Shown: positions 1 to 21,200 of the stretch, piece by piece
How the letters are laid out: every line of letters begins with the position of its first letter
How positions within the stretch are numbered: position 1 is the first letter of the stretch
NCBI GenBank assembly: GCA_013400975.1
Contig: WBMZ01000239.1
Location: forward strand, 124,001-188,000
Length of the DNA: 64,000 bases
Origin: Atrichornis clamosus
Taxonomy: Eukaryota; Chordata; Aves; Passeriformes; Menuridae
Reading direction: 5' to 3'
The notes under the pieces: generated by a model
The model's database searches: none
What the model was told of the DNA's origin: nothing
Seen by the model: only the letters and a program-made list of their open reading frames with translations
Translations under genes and position numbers: made by a program

Positions 1-689
1 CATGGCCTGAGGCACACAGTAATGGAACCAAGAGGAATTTGCTGGAATTCCCCTCTCCCTGTGCTGCAGGAAACCAGAAAGAACGGAACCGGTTTTCCAG
101 TAGGCTGAGCATTAACAACTCTTTTCTGACAGATTCTTGCTTAAAAAATACAGTCTGCTCTGATGGGGGTAGGTGAACAAGCAGCCTGGCCTCAGCTGGG
201 AGAGACCACCCCACCCACCTGCCAAGAGCCTCTCCAAACCCACAGGTGAGCCCCAAGAATGTGGTTCCTGCAGTGGTAACAGGCTGCTGCTTACATTCAT
301 CTCAGCTGGGGCAGTGCACTGGCCTTTCCCTCACCTCTGTGGCAGTCCTCCAGCTCCTACCCTGTCTCTGCACCTGAGAGTGACCCCAAGGTGATGTGTG
401 GTGATGAACACAAAGGAGGGAAACGGGGAGGAACTGCCACCAAGCAACTCCAGCTCCATTGCTACTGCCAGGTTCTGCAGAAAACTAATGGGGAAAAAAG
501 AGAGCACCGAATAATGCACAAGAAAAACCTAAAGGGGAAAACAATGGCATGCCCCAACACAAGCAGGTCTGCAGGCTGCTCAGGGCTGTTAGAGCAGAAG
601 CAAAGCAGCCACCAGGTGAGCAGAAAGGCACCACCGTGCAGCGGAATGCAGCCAGCAGGACAGCCTCCTGCTCACAAACCTGCTGCTCG
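1..689. other. Sequence downstream of ACTR1A, no gene seen
   Basis: No coding similarity, repeat family or RNA gene was recognised here. The short open frames lack family resemblance or splice context. Confidence 0.5.
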
Positions 690-708
690 CACCGACCTCC
701 TGGTGCGC

Positions 709-714
709 TTTATT
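709..714 (-). terminator. Poly(A) signal AATAAA for ACTR1A
   Basis: The plus-strand TTTATT is AATAAA on the minus strand, about 1.2 kb past the ACTR1A stop. I found no other AATAAA or ATTAAA in the sense direction between the stop and this point. A GT-containing stretch (GGTGGTGCC) follows on the minus strand, as expected downstream of a cleavage site. Confidence 0.65.
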
Positions 715-1327
715 GTCCTCTGCCTTGGTGCATTCCCAGTGACCGGCGAGTCCCCGCGGAGCAGGGACAGGGTGGTGGCGCAGGGCTGGCCCTTCCGCTA
801 AGTGCGCGTGCTGTGCGCAGTGCCAACATCGAGCAGCGGGCAGCTGGGGAACAGGTGTTCAAAGAAGACCCAAAGCATAATTCCCAGGTGCTGTGGTCAG
901 TATTGAGAGATCCTCAGACATTTCAATAAATAAAACAATTCTTACATTACAATGCACCTTCCCAATTATTATTTTGCCCCAGAATGGATAAAGTACACAA
1001 GAGTTATGCCTGGCTGTGAATACATGCTCCCTGTGCCCTGACATGGCAGGAAGGAGGGAAACAGCCTCGGCTCTTACGAAGAACACGAGAAGTCAGCACT
1101 GTAAATCTTGGCAGGTTGAGGGGGAACACACAAGTGCCTTCATGCCCATTCCAGGGTACTTGCTTCCAGAGGAGAAAAGGTATTTAAAACAAGGTACGAG
1201 AGAATAACCGTCTAGTACAATGATAGCTGATTAGATTTGCTTTGTTCTACTCCATGCAATACAAACTAAGTCCTATCGCCAACTTCTCCAGCTGTGGTGC
1301 AGACAGACCCCACATCAGGCTAAGTTA

Positions 1328-1354
1328 CACACACATACACACATTCACACACCA
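1328..1354. repeat. Imperfect (CA)n-type simple repeat
   Basis: The run is ACACACACATACACACATTC followed by ACACAC, inside the ACTR1A 3' UTR. Confidence 0.8.
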
Positions 1355-1827
1355 AGAACAGTGGGGGCAAATGGACTTAACTGTTGAGAATGTGCTTTCT
1401 CTTAATAAAAAATATATTAAAAACAACTTCAAAAACCTACGGATGGTGAAGACACCGCTGAAGAAGGAAGTAGCTATGGGGCCTCAGCTATGTGTTTCCA
1501 GACAATCCAGGCATTGCAGTCAGGCTGACTAAAGCCTGCACGAGCAGTCTGCAGTGGTTGGCTCCCTTCTGGCCAGGCAGTTTCTATAAGCTGTTCCCTT
1601 TGTTTTTGCTTGTTTGTTTTACAATGATGGATGTGATTGCGATACAGAAAATAAGGGACTGAAATGAAAAAGGAATGGGCCATTCTGGAGAAATTCAGAT
1701 TGGTATTTTCTCCTTTCCATTAAAAAAAACCAGAAATGAAACAAAACAAAAAAAAAAGAAGTTAGTAGTACTAATACAACCCTCCTGCTGCTGTCGTCTT
1801 TGCTCAGTGACATCGGGGCATGCTGGC

Positions 1828-1846
1828 GCACACACACACACACAGG
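1828..1846. repeat. (CA)n microsatellite
   Basis: About eight uninterrupted CA units, read as GT/UG on the ACTR1A transcript, roughly 80 nt after the stop codon. Confidence 0.85.
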
Positions 1847-1921
1847 CAGCTCTCAGACACTCGGACTCAGAAAAGCGAGTTTAAGTGAGTCTTCGGAGGA
1901 GACTGAGGACAGGTCCCAGGG

Positions 1922-14043
<12,122 letters not shown>

Positions 14044-14096
14044 GGCGAGGACCCGCCGCAGCCGCCCGTCAGGGAGCAACAGCCCAGCCCTCGGCG

Positions 14097-14106
14097 GCGC
14101 ATGCGC
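14097..14106. promoter_or_regulatory. NRF1 palindrome GCGCATGCGC
   Basis: A perfect palindromic NRF1 core lies about 55 bp upstream of the ACTR1A start codon, where a core-promoter activator would be expected. Occupancy is inferred. Confidence 0.65.
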
Positions 14107-14155
14107 GGAGCGGCAACGCGGCGCCGCCTGGGTGATGTATTCCCGCGGCCGCGGT

Positions 14156-14176
14156 GCCTGCCGGGAGCCGTAGTCC
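14156..14176 (-). promoter_or_regulatory. ZNF143/THAP11-type SBS motif, copy 1
   Basis: On the minus strand this reads GGACTACGGCTCCCGGCAGG, a diverged form of the ACTACAATTCCCAGCATGC promoter motif. Confidence 0.5.
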
Positions 14177-14217
14177 GGCGCAGCGCAGACTCAAAGGGGC
14201 GGTGCGTCGGAAGCGGG

Positions 14218-14237
14218 GCATGCCGGGAGTTGTAGTA
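14218..14237 (-). promoter_or_regulatory. ZNF143/THAP11-type SBS motif, copy 2
   Basis: On the minus strand this reads ACTACAACTCCCGGCATGC, close to the full consensus and the best of the three copies. It lies about 175 bp upstream of the ACTR1A start codon. Confidence 0.7.
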
Positions 14238-14252
14238 CGGCGCCGGAGTGAG

Positions 14253-14273
14253 ACATGCTGGGAGCTGTAGTCC
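14253..14273 (-). promoter_or_regulatory. ZNF143/THAP11-type SBS motif, copy 3
   Basis: On the minus strand this reads GACTACAGCTCCCAGCATGT. A further half-site (CGCTGGGAGGCGG) follows at 14291-14303. All copies share one orientation relative to ACTR1A. Confidence 0.65.
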
Positions 14274-14330
14274 GTCTCAGGCGTGGGGTGCGCTGGGAGG
14301 CGGAGTGAAGAAAAAGGGAATGCTGCGGAG

Positions 14331-15649
14331 ACATCCACGGCCGAGAAGACGGTGGTTGTTGCGGTCCAGGGGATAACTGGGCACTTCTACCAAAAATGCT
14401 GCATCGCAATTGACTCATTTCCACTTAATGGATTTTCTCCCCCTAACTTTTTTTAAATAGAAAAGGAGAAAAAGGTGATCTCATCAACTTCTGTAGGGAG
14501 CATCTATGACTAAGGAAAGCGCTTTATTGTCCCATCATTTCATGGGATCCTCTCTATAAGCTACGGGTCATAACACATACATTCGTTCTGAGAAATCCGC
14601 TTTCTCTGCATTTTTGAGGCACGAGAACCACAAAAGCGTTGTCAGTATAAAGAATGCATATCATGAGCAATTAAGTATTAAACAGTTAACACATTGTCGT
14701 TTTCCCTTGACTACGTGTTCTAAAAGCACTTGGAATAAGCAATGACTGAAACTCTGAGTCTCGAAATTAACTAAAATGAACTTCCGTGCCAGTGAGCGCT
14801 CCCAAAGGCTGACTGACCTGTCTTGTTCCACACCTCTCCTGCAGACAGGGACTTTTCTCCTGTAGTTCCTGTCTTTAGCCCAAGTAGATATGTCTCATCT
14901 CAGATGTTTACCTTTAGTGGTCTTCACCATTTACCTAGTGTAAAAGAGGGAGTATCTGTACAACAGGATTGAGGGGTTTAAATTATTTCCAGGCCAGTAT
15001 TGTACCACTTCAATGTCAGGAGACACTTGTTACATGCATATGTAGCCAAAACAGCCTTTCATACATTTACCTTCTCAGCTGACTTTAACTGACTTTTCAG
15101 GCAGATGTCACAAAAAGGATCACAGTAACAGGACAAGTGAAATACTGTTCACTGTGGGAAGCTGCTCACCTCCTTTATCAGGGGCTTATCACTTGTCTGT
15201 CAGCTTGCCAGCTTCTTGACAGTGTGTGATGTCCCAAAAGGTCTGTCATGAATGTTTTTAGAATAAGCCCTCACCTATTTGAGTGAGAAAAACACAGGAG
15301 CACTCACTCTCTCCACTGAGCACTCTATAGGGCATTGTTTCTATTTGCTGATTAATAAGCAGGACCCTGCTCTAGCAAAGGTGTGCAGGACTATTTCACA
15401 CACACCATCCACACATACATACCTGGCTTTGCATGACCACAGGTGTAGTTGCAACTTAGGAATGAGTCAGATCGTCAGCGTGCTTCGTACACAGCTCACA
15501 ATCCTCGATCAGAGAGCCCTCAAAGTTCGCCTTTTGGCATCGCTTCCAGCTGCCTCCAAGGGACTTACGGACACAGAGATTGCACTGGGAGAGTAAAGAT
15601 GCCTTGAGCATTGGAGAAGGTATAAAGGCACAAACCCCTTCTCTTTCCT
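14331..15649. other. AT-leaning spacer between the two CpG islands
   Basis: About 1.3 kb of single-copy sequence separates the ACTR1A and SUFU islands. No exon, repeat family or RNA gene was recognised. A TATA-like element sits at its right end. Confidence 0.6.
15610..15627 (+). promoter_or_regulatory. Candidate TATA element with inverted CCAAT just upstream
   Basis: ATTGG at 15610-15614 is followed by TATAAAG at 15621-15627, pointing toward SUFU about 460 bp before its start codon. The 6-bp gap is too short for usual NF-Y/TBP promoter geometry, so only the TATA-like motif carries weight. Confidence 0.25.
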
Positions 15650-15839
15650 CAGACCCTCCCAGGTGCCGGGAGCCTCCCGCTTCCCCGGGACCGCGCACGG
15701 CCCGCCTCCGCGTTCCCGCCACCGCCTCCCGCCACCGCCCCGCCCATCGCGGAGCCCCATGCCGCCGCTAGGGGGTGCGCTCGTAGCGTGACGTGGGGCG
15801 GGGGCAGAGGCGCGGCCGCCCTCCCCGCTGCGCGTCGCC

Positions 15840-15864
15840 ATTGGCGGAACCGCCCTGTCACTCA
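15840..15864 (-). promoter_or_regulatory. Decamer plus CCAAT composite element at SUFU, copy 1
   Basis: On the minus strand this is TGAGTGACAG, a 10-bp gap, then CCAAT. On the SUFU sense strand it is ATTGG (15840-15844) followed by CTGTCACTCA (15855-15864). It has the same architecture as the ACTR1A intron elements. Confidence 0.55.
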
Positions 15865-15919
15865 TACCGGCCGTGCCGCTCAGCTCCGCCCCCCTGGCGA
15901 AGCCCCGCGCAGCGTTTCA

Positions 15920-15944
15920 ATTGGCGGAGCCGGTCTGTCACTCA
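15920..15944 (-). promoter_or_regulatory. Decamer plus CCAAT composite element at SUFU, copy 2
   Basis: ATTGG (15920-15924), a 10-bp gap, then CTGTCACTCA (15935-15944). It begins exactly 80 bp after copy 1, and the pair share ATTGGCGGA and CTGTCACTCA, which suggests a local tandem duplication. Confidence 0.55.
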
Positions 15945-16088
15945 CGCGCCCGGCAGCAGGCCCCGCCCCCTCCACCCGCGGCCCCACGCAGCCGCTTGGG
16001 CCGGGCCGGGCCGGGAGCGCCGGGCGGGAGCGGAACGGGTTCGGCACCAACCGGGACGGGCCGGGACGGGACCAGCCGCCTCCGGGAC

Positions 16089-16270
16089 ATGGAGGGCGTG
16101 CGGCCGGGCGGGGGGCCCCCCGCGGGCGGGCCGGGGTCCGGCTCGGGTTCTGGGTCCGGATCGTTCCCGTCGCTGTTCCCGCCGGGGCTGCACGGTATCT
16201 ACGGCGAGTGCCGTCGCCTCTACCCCGACCAGCCCAACCCGCTCCAGGTCACCGCCATCCTCAAGTACTG
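16089..16270 (+). CDS. SUFU: SUFU coding exon 1
   Basis: This exon encodes residues 1-60 plus two bases of Trp61. It starts MEGVRPGGGPPAGGP with a Gly-Ser repeat, then FPSLFPPGLHGIYGECRRLY and PDQPNPLQVTAILKY. The start context is GACATGG, with G at -3 and +4. The donor is TG|GTGAGA. The frame is open upstream to 15873, but the family start supports 16089. Confidence 0.96.
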
Positions 16271-18248
16271 GTGAGACGGCCTGGATGGGGCCGGGGTCTT
16301 GCGTGGAGCTGGGGGAAGCAGTGGGGCCGGCGCCTTGTGTGGGATAGGAGAGCGTTTGGGAGGAGTGGTGGGATTGGGAGAGGTTTGGGAGAAACACTGG
16401 AGCTGGGGACGTTGCAGTGGGTAAGGCGATGGGGCTGGGGAGGGTTGCAGCAAAGGGAGAGGGACTGGGGGTTGTGTCCTGGTTTTAGGGTGAGATGCAA
16501 GAGTTTTGGGGAGGTGCAGCGAGTCTCGGGATGGAAGCGTTGGGGGTGCAGTTGGATGCCCAGGATGTGTGTTTTGGGGGGTTCCCTGGGGAGGATGTGC
16601 TGGCAATAGGAGGAGTGTTCTAGAGAGGGGTCCACTGAAGACAGGAGGATGTATTGGGGTTTCTGGGATGATTTGGAGGGTCCCTGAGTGAGGGGTGGCT
16701 GATGAAGACCTTGGCTGGGGCAGATTGTACGAAAAGGGAGTGTGTGTTACTCAGTGGAGGTCTTCCCACAGAGGGTTAGGGGCTGGAGTTTCCCCCGTGG
16801 ACAGGAGGCATAGGAAGCTCTGTCCTCTGGCCAGGAGCCTGGGGTTCGAGTGTGGCCAGCACTGACCAGAGTGAACCCACATTCCAGCCTCCGGGCCGAA
16901 CACATGCCGTGTGTACCCATAAGGCCCATGGGGCAGTGCCATCTTCTCTTGGCCTGACGTAGCCATGTGTTATCACAGACTGTGAATCTGCTGCTCAGTG
17001 TCTTTGCTGACACAGTGTCTGACACCAGGAACAGCAGTTGTTTATGTGGGAGAGTGGCATGAAGGAAGTGCTTCGATGTTTAGCTATCAAGATAAGTGTC
17101 TAGCATCTAACCCTGTGTGAAGAGGAGTTCTTTTTCCTTTTTGCTATTGCATTGCTGCTCAGACCCCTCTTCTGGGGCTAAGGAACACAATCAAGTCACC
17201 CCTGAGTGTTTGCTTTACCTGACATTGGTCAGTCCCTATCCCAGCACTTGCAAAAAGTTTAGTAAATGCTCGACTTATTTACAGTTCATTTCAGCCCGTA
17301 TGTCTCTGTCTGAATAGAGTCCCAAGCAACAGCAGAATAACATCCTCCCTGTGTGCTGCTCTGACAGACAAAGCTATTTCTATTACTTTCCATAGTAGTG
17401 TTGATTTTTAAGTGATTCTAGCAAGAAGTTTGTCTGTTAGCCCTTATTGCTTAGGGGAGTATTGTATCAAAGTGACACAGTGGACTGAGATGTTTCAAGT
17501 CTGAGACCTCCAAGTATAAATAATTTCCTAGTCATCTGTGCACATCAGTCGTTTGGTGGTGGTCTGATCAGTCTGTTTTTACACCTCTAATCTTAGATAC
17601 TCATGAAGTTTCCAGTCACATCAGCACTTCTTTCCTACCAACAGCTTAAAACAATACTGACTATAGTGATGTAAGATTTGTGGGAGTTGAGGGAAATTTA
17701 ACTCTGTAATAAAGAATGGCAGAGACCCTTGTTTGGGAAAAAACCTTGCTGCTTGTTTGCTTAAGGTATTGATTAGGGTTTCACTGCAATTGGAGCTCAA
17801 ACACTAAAACATCTGCTGTTGGCAGTGATGGCAGGTTGTAAGTAAGAAGTAATGTGAAGGCCTGTTTATCCTGGTGCTTTCCACTTAGCAGTTCTTCCAA
17901 CTGTCAGCTCTGCCAGCAGTGAGAGCTGAGAGCTTTGCTTGTGGAGGTGAGCTTTTTACTCCTGTCCTGTGCAGGAAATGCTTGTGTGAGGGAAAGCCTA
18001 CGTGGATGCTACAAGTAGTTTCCCTCCCGTTGTTGGGTGAAACTTGGAGCTTGGTTTTGTTAAGTCTGGTAGAATGACTTCTGCCACAACTCTCTCTGCT
18101 AATCTGTCCTACTCTGCTTGGACTGCCAGCCATTAGCTTGTTTAGATTAGAAGAGGAAATTGCTGAAGGAAGTTCCCTGCCGTAGGAGAAATAGTGTAAC
18201 ACTAATCAGCTTTTAATTATATGTATCAGTTTCTCTATAGTTAACTGC

Positions 18249-18279
<31 letters not shown>

Positions 18280-21200
18280 NNNNNNNNNNTTTTTGTTCAG
18301 TGCGCTGAAGCTGTAGTCTTCAGATTGCAGGTCAGAGCAGATCCTTACTGTGTGATGTTGGAGAATCTGCTGAACTCCATGCCTATTACATAAAGGAGTT
18401 TAGCCATGTGGATTATTTAATGGAACTAGTTTTTTAAAATGCTTTTTGTGTATCTTGGGAAAGAGTTTGTGATTCAGTCAGAACTTCTTGGAAGAGTTTC
18501 TAGCTTTGTTAATGAAGGTCATGCACTGAGATGGAGTTTCTCTGTTCATATCCATTGTCCACTGCTGTTATAAAATGTGGTAGAGTACCTCTAACTGAAA
18601 TATCTTGTTGCATAGATTTGTTGGTGAAAAAAGCAAGTTTGTACTTTGTGATAGGTTTTGAAATAGGCATAATTTGGGCTGGACTATTGGTTTTTCATCA
18701 CCTGTCTTGAATTTAGGTCATATACTCAAAAATCTGTGCAGTGACCTGTGGTCTGCAGCCATTTGGGGATCACGGACTACTTCTGAAGGGTTGTCAAAAG
18801 GTAGCTGTGAAAAGCAGTCCTATTGTCAGCTGCTGGGAAGTGACCACAAACAATACACTAAGGACTTTTCAGGGTGAATGAATTCGGAATTTTCCAATTT
18901 TTTTCCCACTGTGGATCTGTTTCGTCTCTGCCTCTTATTCGTTTCTCCTTCTACAGAAACTTCAGAGTGCTCTTAACATCAGTCAAAAAAAGGCTCTTGG
19001 TGCAGATGCAAATACAGGGTTTCCCCTGAGGCGGCCCTTCTTTCTCCTGAATGAGCTCCATGAATAGAGAATGTAACAAATTTGTACTGTACCTCTGGCT
19101 TTGAAGTTGGGCTTTTCCTAATAAAATCCTCCAACGCTTCCAGCTCTTTATGTGAGTGCATGTACTGATATGTAGATTGTGATACAAGGTCGAACCCCGC
19201 CGCGGAGTCGGCCGTGGGCGGGAGGATGTACCACAACAGCACCGACTTAAGAGCAGTGAAACCTGCCACCGAAACTGGATGAATATCTGTGCTGACTAAC
19301 CTTTGGTGAGCGTTATTGCCATGGCTATGTTACTAGCTGTGCTCCGGGTAGCTGGCTTAGAGCTCCTGCTGGATGCTCCTGCAGTTGCAGCGGTTTTGGA
19401 TAGGTATCTGGCTTGAATTTGTGTTTTTCAAAATTTAATTAGTCACCGCTCTTGGCTTTTTGTCTCTCTCTTCCAAACTTACCACATTTCTAAGGGAGTA
19501 AAGGTGGTGTGACTGGATCACCAAGCAGGGTATAAACCAGTGGGCAGTGAACTCCATCTGTGTCTGCCCTGGGCAGGACAGAGTTTGGCTCCCCTGAACC
19601 AGCTGGTGCTGCATTGCTGTGGCCACCTCCTGGATAGTGTGGTGCTGTGGATCTCCAGGGAGCTTTGGCCTTTGAAGACAAAAACAGGGTTGCTGGCAGG
19701 AGCGAGGGAGAGGTGTCTGGCTCGCCTGGTGTTGTCTAGGCGGGAGTTGTCATCTGCATCAGACCTGACAAATATGTTTGAGAAGCCCTAGGGAAAAGCG
19801 TGTACTCATGGAACAGTCCCTGTCCTGAAAAAGGACAGTGTAAAGGTTTATCTTGTGTGTTGTCAGTGCCAGAGTGCCTGTGTCAGCAGTGTTCCAGCAC
19901 TGATTGTTTGACTTCTAAAGTGTTATTAAACCCAGGTTGGAAGCAGGTTTTCTTCACGTGGGAGATGCTGATTGCTTAGCAGTGGTCCCGTCATTGCAAA
20001 TCCCACACAACTGCTCTGACCACTGACTAATCTCTCACGCTGGTTTGCTGGTCAGTGTATGAACCTCCCTCATGCTGGAGTCTTCCCAGTCTGGTAATAA
20101 TTGTGTGTGGCTCCTGCTGTTCCCTTCCACTCCTCAAGGGTGAGTGATGGTCCCGGCTGGAATCGCTCCCATCTGACTACTTCCATCATGAACCCCTGGG
20201 AGCCTGAGCAGTGGCCAGTACATTGGTGCCACACTCTGAACAGAGCCGCCAGAATGGGTGTCCCTATTAGAGACCTCAGCCTCCAGTGTGACCTGATGCC
20301 AGCGAAAGGGAACAGGTGGGGAAAGGGTGTGTCAGAGGGGACTCGTGTTTTTTCATGAGCGTTTCAAACTACTGCTAGATTTTGAGAACAGGTTTTCCTG
20401 GGTGGCTACTGAGGATCAGATTCAGCTCCATCCTGGGGTCTAACACACGCTCCTGTGCTTGCTCACCAATTTGTCTTTTACACCATGAGGATTCTGCCTG
20501 TCATATGAGACAGCTGCGTAGTTCTGATGTAGCCCTCGACAATGGACACCTGTGCCACTACTGGAGGTGAGCTGCTCACACCCTCTGTCCTGCCCCAATA
20601 TCCCGGGCTGCATCCTTGACTGATCTGCTGGAGGAACTGGAGCAGGTCTTGACCACCATGATAGCCTTATGTGACTTAAGAGGGGGGAAGCTGTCTTAGG
20701 TAAAGTCACTCATGTTAGAGAACTGCTCTGTTTTTCTTCCTGCAGCAGTAGGAGCGAGGCAGCACGCACACCTGCAGAGAGAGCCCATGGGCTCTTCAAT
20801 ACACCAAGCTGATATACTGTTTTGTACAAGGTTGTGCAACAGGAGGTGGGCAGTGGATTTCAAATAGTGTATCACTCTCACTAGGGCTGGATCCATCTGT
20901 CCAACCATGGCGACTGTGTAATGATGATAAAAAAACCCCCAGGACTAGTGATGGAAGCACAGGCATGACCTGCAACCTGCAGATGATAACGTCAGAGTCT
21001 GAATAGACAATACAGATGAGAGGAACTGATGTGTAGAGTCATTGGTTTCAATTAATGGGGTCATCTCAGTTTGGATTTTCTTGTTTAGATCAGTTAAGAG
21101 TTTTACTTGAAGAAAAAGTGCATTGTAGGCATGAAACAGTTAAACAGCTGCTCACACCATTCTGTAACTGCTTGTGTTAGGTGTTCTATGATTGACAGGG

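Larger units (their letters stand above)
690..1921 (-). other. ACTR1A: ACTR1A 3' untranslated region
   Basis: This is the non-coding tail between the TAG stop and the only canonical poly(A) signal on this strand, about 1.2 kb. It contains two CA/GT-type simple repeats, near 1328-1354 and 1828-1846. The distal boundary is inferred from the AATAAA position; the cleavage site itself is not visible. Confidence 0.7.
15650..16340. promoter_or_regulatory. CpG island over SUFU exon 1 and promoter
   Basis: GC-box and CpG-dense sequence (GGGGCGGGGG near 15,795, CCCCGCCCCC near 15,961) covers the start of SUFU, with no TATA close to the start codon. TGACGTGG, a half CRE/UPR-type motif, lies at 15789-15796. 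The edges are judged by eye. Confidence 0.85.

Noticed and set aside
15788..16609. A 273-codon plus-strand frame over SUFU exon 1
   Set aside because: It is in a different frame from SUFU and is explained by the GC-rich, stop-poor island.
16844..16862. GGGGTTCGAGTGTGG, resembling a tRNA B-box
   Set aside because: No A-box, anticodon arm or acceptor pairing could be found at the expected distances.
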